Source: Alcanivorax sp. 24 (lineage in GTDB: Bacteria > Pseudomonadota > Gammaproteobacteria > Pseudomonadales > Alcanivoracaceae). From it: DNA of 64,000 nucleotides. Position numbers and translations under genes: made by a program. The DNA is taken from assembly GCF_004360225.1 (NCBI RefSeq), contig NZ_SNUA01000019.1:1-64000 (forward strand), given 5' to 3'. The notes under the pieces were generated by a model. It was not told where the DNA came from and made no database searches. It saw only the letters and a list, made by a program, of their open reading frames with translations. Numbering within the stretch: position 1 is the first letter of the stretch; every line of letters begins with the position of its first letter. Positions 63,010 through 64,000 of this stretch are shown here, piece after piece.

Positions 63010-63039
63010 TAAAAAAAAGGGCTGCCTGGCGGCAGCCCT
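63010..63039 (-). terminator. Terminator of tRNA-Lys
   Basis: GGGCTGCC-TGGC-GGCAGCCC, with eight T residues on the minus strand, directly downstream of tRNA-Lys. Confidence 0.9.
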
Positions 63040-63048
63040 CTTGGAAAT

Positions 63049-63124
63049 TGGTGGGTCGTGTAGGATTCGAACCTACGACCAATTGGTTAAAAGCCAACTG
63101 CTCTACCAACTGAGCTAACGACCC
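63049..63124 (-). tRNA. tRNA-Lys(TTT)
   Basis: A 76-base gene with encoded CCA. The acceptor GGGTCGT pairs with ACGACCC, the anticodon loop is CTTTTAA (TTT) and the T-arm is CGTAGGTTCGAATCCTACA. Confidence 0.95.
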
Positions 63125-63187
63125 GTCGAACGAGGCGCAAATAATACGGATTTATTTCGGCATGACAAGGGGGAAACCGGGATTTTT

Positions 63188-63874
63188 TTACTTCCCCTGA
63201 TACTTTGTCGGATCTTTGACCAATGCTTCCTCGAAGCCCTGACGGCGCAGCCGGCAACTGTCGCAACGTCCACAGGCTCGCCCCTCGTCGTCGGCCTGAT
63301 AGCAGGACACGGTGAGACCATAATCCAGCCCCAGCCGGGTCCCTTCCCGAACGATATCCGCCTTGGACAAATCCATCAACGGCGTGGCGATCCGGATCGG
63401 ATGCCCTTCCACGCCGGCTTTGGTGGCCAGGTTGGCCAGGTTCTGAAACGCTTCGATGAACGCCGGCCGGCAATCCGGGTAGCCGGAATAATCCACCGCG
63501 TTGACGCCGATATAAATGACATCGGCTTCCAGGACTTCCGCCAAGCCCAGCGCCAGCGACAGAAACACCGTGTTGCGCGCCGGCACATAGGTCACCGGAA
63601 TGCCGTCGCCCTCTTCTTCCGCCACGTCTTCGGGTACCGCGATGTCATGGTCAGTGAGCGCGGAACCGCCGATGTTACCCAGCCCCAGGTCGATCACCCG
63701 GTGGGACTCCGCGCCCAGCGCGCGGGAAATCCGCTCAGCGGCTTTCAATTCCGAGCGGGTGCGCTGGCCGTAGTCGAAGGCGATGGTGTGACAGCGGTGC
63801 CCTTCAGCCCGTGCCATGGCCAGACAGGTGGCGGAATCCAAGCCCCCGGACAGCAGTACCACGGCGGTGCTCAT
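63188..63874 (-). CDS. queC: 7-cyano-7-deazaguanine synthase
   Basis: The 228-residue product (ATG 63874) has the P-loop [13 protein letters not shown] and a C-terminal zinc site ([21 protein letters not shown]). It converts 7-carboxy-7-deazaguanine to preQ0 in queuosine synthesis. It is directly downstream of queE on the same strand. Confidence 0.95.
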   Translation of the reverse strand: MSTAVVLLSGGLDSATCLAMARAEGHRCHTIAFDYGQRTRSELKAAERISRALGAESHRVIDLGLGNIGGSALTDHDIAVPEDVAEEEGDGIPVTYVPARNTVFLSLALGLAEVLEADVIYIGVNAVDYSGYPDCRPAFIEAFQNLANLATKAGVEGHPIRIATPLMDLSKADIVREGTRLGLDYGLTVSCYQADDEGRACGRCDSCRLRRQGFEEALVKDPTKYQGK

Positions 63875-63906
63875 GTTGTCTTCTCCGTCATAATCGTTCC
63901 CGGGCG

Positions 63907-64000
63907 TCAGCGCCCCTGAGCGTCGTTCCACAATAATTTATGCAGTTGGATCTGGAAGCGTACCGGCAAACGGTCCCGCACGATCCAGTCCGCCAGGTCC
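63907..64000 (-). CDS. queE: 7-carboxy-7-deazaguanine synthase, C-terminal end (cut by window edge)
   Basis: The last 30 residues of a leftward gene ([20 protein letters not shown], then [10 protein letters not shown]) match the C-terminus of QueE, the radical SAM enzyme that makes the substrate of QueC. The gene continues beyond the right edge. The queE-queC order and spacing fit a queuosine operon. Confidence 0.9.
   Translation of the reverse strand, partial: DLADWIVRDRLPVRFQIQLHKLLWNDAQGR

Overview
The window is chromosomal DNA of a high-GC gammaproteobacterium. Gene order (infC-rpmI-rplT-pheS-pheT-ihfA-merR-tRNA-Pro, dapA-bamC-MBL-purC, gcvR-bcp, perM/tusA/bepA/nadA, queC/queE) and protein sequences look like an Alcanivorax-type member of the Oceanospirillales/Pseudomonadales. 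The genus is inferred from gene order and general protein resemblance, not from a marker gene.

Layout. 1-16.2 kb: the tail of an IS110-type transposase, small membrane proteins, cardiolipin synthase, a KamA-family radical SAM aminomutase, a MocR regulator divergent from a LysE-type exporter, and a recC-recB-recD operon. 16.3-20.9 kb: an OprF/OmpA-like porin and a ydbH-ynbE-ydbL operon (envelope phospholipid transport). 21,347-38,275: a 16.9-kb integrative island in tRNA-Pro(GGG), flanked by 29-bp direct repeats of the tRNA 3' end. Its right part (about 28.2-38.2 kb) is a filamentous prophage (inovirus): repressor, excisionase-like HTH protein, small early genes, DNA-binding protein, major coat protein, minor coat proteins, pIII-like adhesin, DUF2523 protein, Zot/pI ATPase, HUH-type replication initiator and tyrosine integrase. 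Its left part carries cargo: a PAAR-domain polymorphic effector with a putative exported immunity protein, a HigBA-type toxin-antitoxin pair, a CoiA-like zinc-finger protein, and a very AT-rich overlapping pair encoding an OLD-type ATPase/TOPRIM nuclease and a compact UvrD-like helicase (Gabija-like).

38.4-44.2 kb: the translation cluster transcribed leftward (infC with an AUU start, rpmI, rplT, pheS, pheT, ihfA, merR), with tRNA-Val(GAC) upstream of infC where thrS is often found. 44.3-50.2 kb: a MgtC/DUF4010 membrane protein, a FadR-type regulator, an HD-domain protein and a cyanide-insensitive-type cytochrome bd oxidase operon, followed by a short stretch with two DnaA-box-like sites and an AT-rich segment. 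50.6-53.7 kb: dapA-bamC-MBL-purC. 53.9-59.3 kb: gcvR-bcp, a PerM-like permease, a TusA-like protein, BepA and NadA. 59.6-62.9 kb: a TonB-dependent siderophore receptor and its AraC-type regulator, each with a Fur-box-like sequence. 63.0-64.0 kb: tRNA-Lys(TTT), queC and the end of queE.

Intergenic regions repeatedly carry a palindromic REP-like element built on the core CCACGAAGCCGCTGTGGGA, at six or more places.

The most interesting part is the tRNA-Pro island. A filamentous-phage integration module appears to hold a defence and competition cargo: a compact Gabija-like pair, an uncharacterised zinc-finger gene, a toxin-antitoxin module and a PAAR effector. Several large hairpins in the prophage are candidates for ssDNA replication or packaging signals.
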